Assembly (NCBI GenBank): GCA_903970395.1
Contig: CAJCIM010000115.1
Location: 1 to 33,252 of the forward strand
Origin: Acidobacteriaceae bacterium
Lineage (GTDB): Bacteria; Acidobacteriota; Terriglobia; Terriglobales; Acidobacteriaceae
Length of the DNA: 33,252 nt
Direction of reading: 5' to 3'
The stretch's first letter is position 1. Each line of letters opens with the position of its first letter. This document shows positions 31,132 through 33,252 of this stretch, piece after piece. Below the pieces are notes generated by a model. That model had not been told where the DNA came from and searched no databases. It saw only the letters and a list, made by a program, of their open reading frames with translations. A program made the translations under genes and the position numbers.

Positions 31132-32359
31132 GGGCATGATTGCCAATCATGATCGTGTATTTGAGGGTGCTGTGGAGATCGATCCGGCTTCTGGGTTGAT
31201 CGTTTCGGTTGGATCGAAGACGGGAAAGAGTGACCTTGATATTGGCGATGCCTTGATCTTTCCTGGCTTTGGCGACATTCATATTCACGCTCGCGAAGAT
31301 GCTGGCGGGACGCAGATGTACAAGGAAGACTTTGTTACGACGTCTGACGCGGCGTTGCATGGTGGCGTGACGCATGTGGCGGACATGCCGAATAATCCGA
31401 TTGCGCCGGTTGACGATGCTCGTTATGCGGAGAAGGAGAAGCTCACCGCAAAGTCTGTGGTGCATGTGACTCTGTATGCGGGCATCGGGCCTGAGACTGA
31501 GCCGTTGCAGCGTCATGTTCCGTATAAGGCGTTCATGGGGCCTTCTGTTGGCGACCTGTTCTTTGCGTCGCAGGAGCAGTTGGAGGGCGTGATCGCGAGG
31601 TATCGCGGACGCAATGTGAGCTTCCATTGCGAAGATCCTGTGATTCTGCAGGAGAGCAAAGGCGCGGCGACGCATGAGGCGCGGCGGCCAGCTCGGGCGG
31701 AGATTACGGCGACTGAGTTTGCGCTGTACCTGATCGAAAAGTATGAGCTGCAAGGCAAGTTGTGCCATTACTCGACTGAAGGTGGACTGCAGAAGATTGC
31801 GGCGGCGAAGAACCGCGGTGTGCGTGTTACTGCGGAGGTCACTCCGCATCACCTGTTCTTCGACGAGACGATGCTGACCGAGGAGAATCGGCTTGCGTTG
31901 CAGATGAATCCCCCTTTGCGCGGCAGCGCGGATCGACTGGCGCTGATTGAAGCTCTGCGCGGCGGGTTGTTGGATTATGTTGCTACGGACCACGCTCCTC
32001 ATACGCTGGAAGAGAAGGCGCATGGCGTGAGCGGCGTTCCGTTGCTGGATACGTATGGCGCGTTTGCGACTTGGTTGATACGTGAACATCGGTTCAGCGC
32101 AGGGGATGTTGCGCGGGTGTGTGCTTACAATCCTGGGCGGTTTGTGAAGGAGTTTCTGCCGAGCAGTTTTGGCGAAGGTTATGGGGTGGTGGCCCCGGGT
32201 TATGTTGGGTCGTTGACGATTCTGGATCTCGACTCGCCCTGGACTGTGCGGAGTGAGGAGATGCGGACCAAGTGTGCGTGGTCGCCGTTTGAGGGGTTCA
32301 CGTTTCCGGGGCGGGTGCGTGCGACGGTGGTGCACGGAAAGGTGTATCCGGCAAGCTAA
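31118..32359 (+). CDS. pyrC: Dihydroorotase, amidohydrolase superfamily
   Basis: It cyclises carbamoyl aspartate to dihydroorotate. From ATG 31118 the product has 413 residues. The metal site is visible: H55 and H57 in DIHIHARE, a probable carboxylated lysine K137 in YKAFMGPSVG, H170 (SFHCED), H218 (CHYST) and D291 in VATDHAPH. VADMPNNPIAP and MNPPLRG are class I-type motifs. The longer frame from 31049 lies wholly within pyrF and is not used; GGGAGAAG just upstream supports ATG 31118. Hydantoinase-like relatives are possible, but the pyr context settles the role. pyrB starts two bases after the stop. Confidence 0.93.
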   Translation: MLRVEGMIANHDRVFEGAVEIDPASGLIVSVGSKTGKSDLDIGDALIFPGFGDIHIHAREDAGGTQMYKEDFVTTSDAALHGGVTHVADMPNNPIAPVDDARYAEKEKLTAKSVVHVTLYAGIGPETEPLQRHVPYKAFMGPSVGDLFFASQEQLEGVIARYRGRNVSFHCEDPVILQESKGAATHEARRPARAEITATEFALYLIEKYELQGKLCHYSTEGGLQKIAAAKNRGVRVTAEVTPHHLFFDETMLTEENRLALQMNPPLRGSADRLALIEALRGGLLDYVATDHAPHTLEEKAHGVSGVPLLDTYGAFATWLIREHRFSAGDVARVCAYNPGRFVKEFLPSSFGEGYGVVAPGYVGSLTILDLDSPWTVRSEEMRTKCAWSPFEGFTFPGRVRATVVHGKVYPAS

Positions 32360-32361
32360 CT

Positions 32362-33252
32362 ATGGAGAAGCTCAAGCATGTGATCAGCGCGCGGCAGTTC
32401 GACGACCCTGAGTTTCTGAACGGGCTGTTCGACGTTGCCAACCAGATGGAGCGCGATGACCTGTTTCGGGCGCTGACCGATCCGTTGCGCGGGCGGATTC
32501 TGGCGACCCTTTTCTACGAGCCGAGCACGAGGACGCGGTTCTCGTTTGAGGCTGCCATGCAGAAGCTGGGCGGTGGCGTGCTGACGGCGGAGAACATGCG
32601 CGAGAGCAGCTCTGCGACGAAGGGCGAGACGATCGCGGATACGATTCGCATCGTCAGCGGCTATGCCGATGCGATTGCGATTCGGCACTACGAGCAAGGC
32701 ACTGCCGAGGCTGCTGCGCGCATCTCTCCGGTGCCGGTGATCAACGCCGGCGATGGCGTTGGCGAACATCCGACGCAGGCGCTGACGGATGTGTACACGA
32801 TCCGCAAGGAGCTTGGCCGCATCAGCGGGTTGCGCGTGGTGCTGGTGGGCGACCTGTTGAATGGGCGGACGATCCACTCGCTGCTGCCGCTGCTGGCCCT
32901 GTACAAGGACGTGCAGGTCGACCTTATCTCGCCGTGGCAGCTACGACTGCCGTTGAAGCATCGCGAGTACCTGTTGGAGAAGCACGTCTCGTTCCACGAG
33001 AGCGAGCGGCTGGACGGCGCGATTGCCGAGGCCGACGTGCTGTACATCACGCGGGTTCAGCGCGAGCGGTTTGCGTCGGTGGAAGAGTACGACGCAGTGA
33101 AGGACAGTTACATTCTGGATGCGGCGGCGGCGGACCGGTTGAAGCCGGAGGCAATCATTATGCATGCGTTGCCGCGAGTGAATGAGATCTCACCTGAGGT
33201 CGATGCCAATGCTCGCGCTGCGTATTTCCGGCAGGCGAAGAATGGTTTGTAC
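32362..33252 (+). CDS. pyrB: Aspartate carbamoyltransferase catalytic chain (3' end outside window)
   Basis: It joins carbamoyl phosphate and aspartate, the committed step of pyrimidine synthesis. My translation from ATG 32362 runs 297 codons to the window edge without a stop. The carbamoyl phosphate loop FYEPSTRTRFSFE spans 51-63, the SSATKGE loop 83-89, HPTQALTD 136-143 and DLLNGRTIHSL follows, with HALPRVNEIS near the end. These are the standard ATCase motifs. Usual length is about 305-320, so only a few residues are missing. No regulatory chain gene (pyrI) is seen in the window. The gene closes the visible pyrDEFCB run. Confidence 0.96.
   Translation, partial: MEKLKHVISARQFDDPEFLNGLFDVANQMERDDLFRALTDPLRGRILATLFYEPSTRTRFSFEAAMQKLGGGVLTAENMRESSSATKGETIADTIRIVSGYADAIAIRHYEQGTAEAAARISPVPVINAGDGVGEHPTQALTDVYTIRKELGRISGLRVVLVGDLLNGRTIHSLLPLLALYKDVQVDLISPWQLRLPLKHREYLLEKHVSFHESERLDGAIAEADVLYITRVQRERFASVEEYDAVKDSYILDAAAADRLKPEAIIMHALPRVNEISPEVDANARAAYFRQAKNGLY

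Noticed and set aside
31094-32335. Minus-strand frame of 413 codons opposite pyrC
   Set aside because: Arg-rich mirror frame; pyrC with full metal-site residues occupies the other strand.
1-33252. CRISPR array, prophage, insertion sequence or tRNA-associated integration
   Set aside because: I found no regularly spaced repeats, transposase, integrase, phage structural gene or tRNA gene in the window.

Overview
The window is a dense, GC-rich bacterial chromosome segment with 26 protein genes that I support, two of them cut by the window edges. I see no rRNA, tRNA, CRISPR array, transposase or phage gene. Gene content suggests a heterotrophic soil bacterium, most likely an acidobacterium of the Terriglobus/Granulicella/Edaphobacter type. 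The pointers are the carbohydrate genes, the B-A-C order of the RND metal pump, the divergent dihydroorotate dehydrogenase and hairpins followed by GGGGYACC. This placement is inference from style, not from a marker gene.

Layout. 1-752 (-): thioredoxin reductase, cut at its C-terminal end. 872-1072 (+): a small unknown protein. 1263-5504 (-): a sugar MFS permease of the FucP/GluP type and a secreted GH31 alpha-glucosidase, separated by 369 bases of hairpins. 5552-16582: a twelve-gene nitrogen-compound locus. 16684-17175 (+): a DUF2165 membrane protein. 17240-20433 (-): galK-galT-galE. 20504-26268 (-): an adaptor/RND pump/outer-membrane factor metal-efflux operon, with a divergent histidine kinase and LuxR-type response regulator at 26485-28553 (+). 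28605-33252 (+): pyrD-pyrE-pyrF-pyrC-pyrB, the last cut at its 3' end.

The most interesting region is 5552-16582. Three facing transcription units encode a full ABC importer of the NMT1/SsuA type, whose binding protein lies on the opposite strand from its ATPase and permease. They also encode an amidase-signature hydrolase, a guanine/cytosine-type zinc deaminase, a GlcD-like FAD oxidoreductase, a creatininase-family amidohydrolase, a CocE/NonD hydrolase, a DUF3891 protein, an HpxZ/AtzH-like NTF2-fold protein, an acetamidase/formamidase and a RidA-family protein. HpxZ/AtzH, amidase and RidA partners are known from oxalurate, cyanuric acid and uracil catabolism. This combination has no uricase, allantoinase, barbiturase or cyanuric acid hydrolase in the window. 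I propose an uptake and ring-opening route for an amino-substituted N-heterocycle or cyclic amide that releases ammonia and small amides. The substrate is unknown. Two of its promoter regions share the octamer CGTGCTAA inside dyad symmetries.

The other blocks are conventional. The GH31 enzyme, sugar permease and Leloir genes handle hexoses; the galK promoter carries an exact LacI-family operator consensus and the GH31 upstream region a one-mismatch version. The metal pump and its divergent two-component system look like one regulatory unit. The pyr operon encodes five of the six UMP steps with overlapping or nearly abutting genes; carbamoyl phosphate synthase is not in the window.
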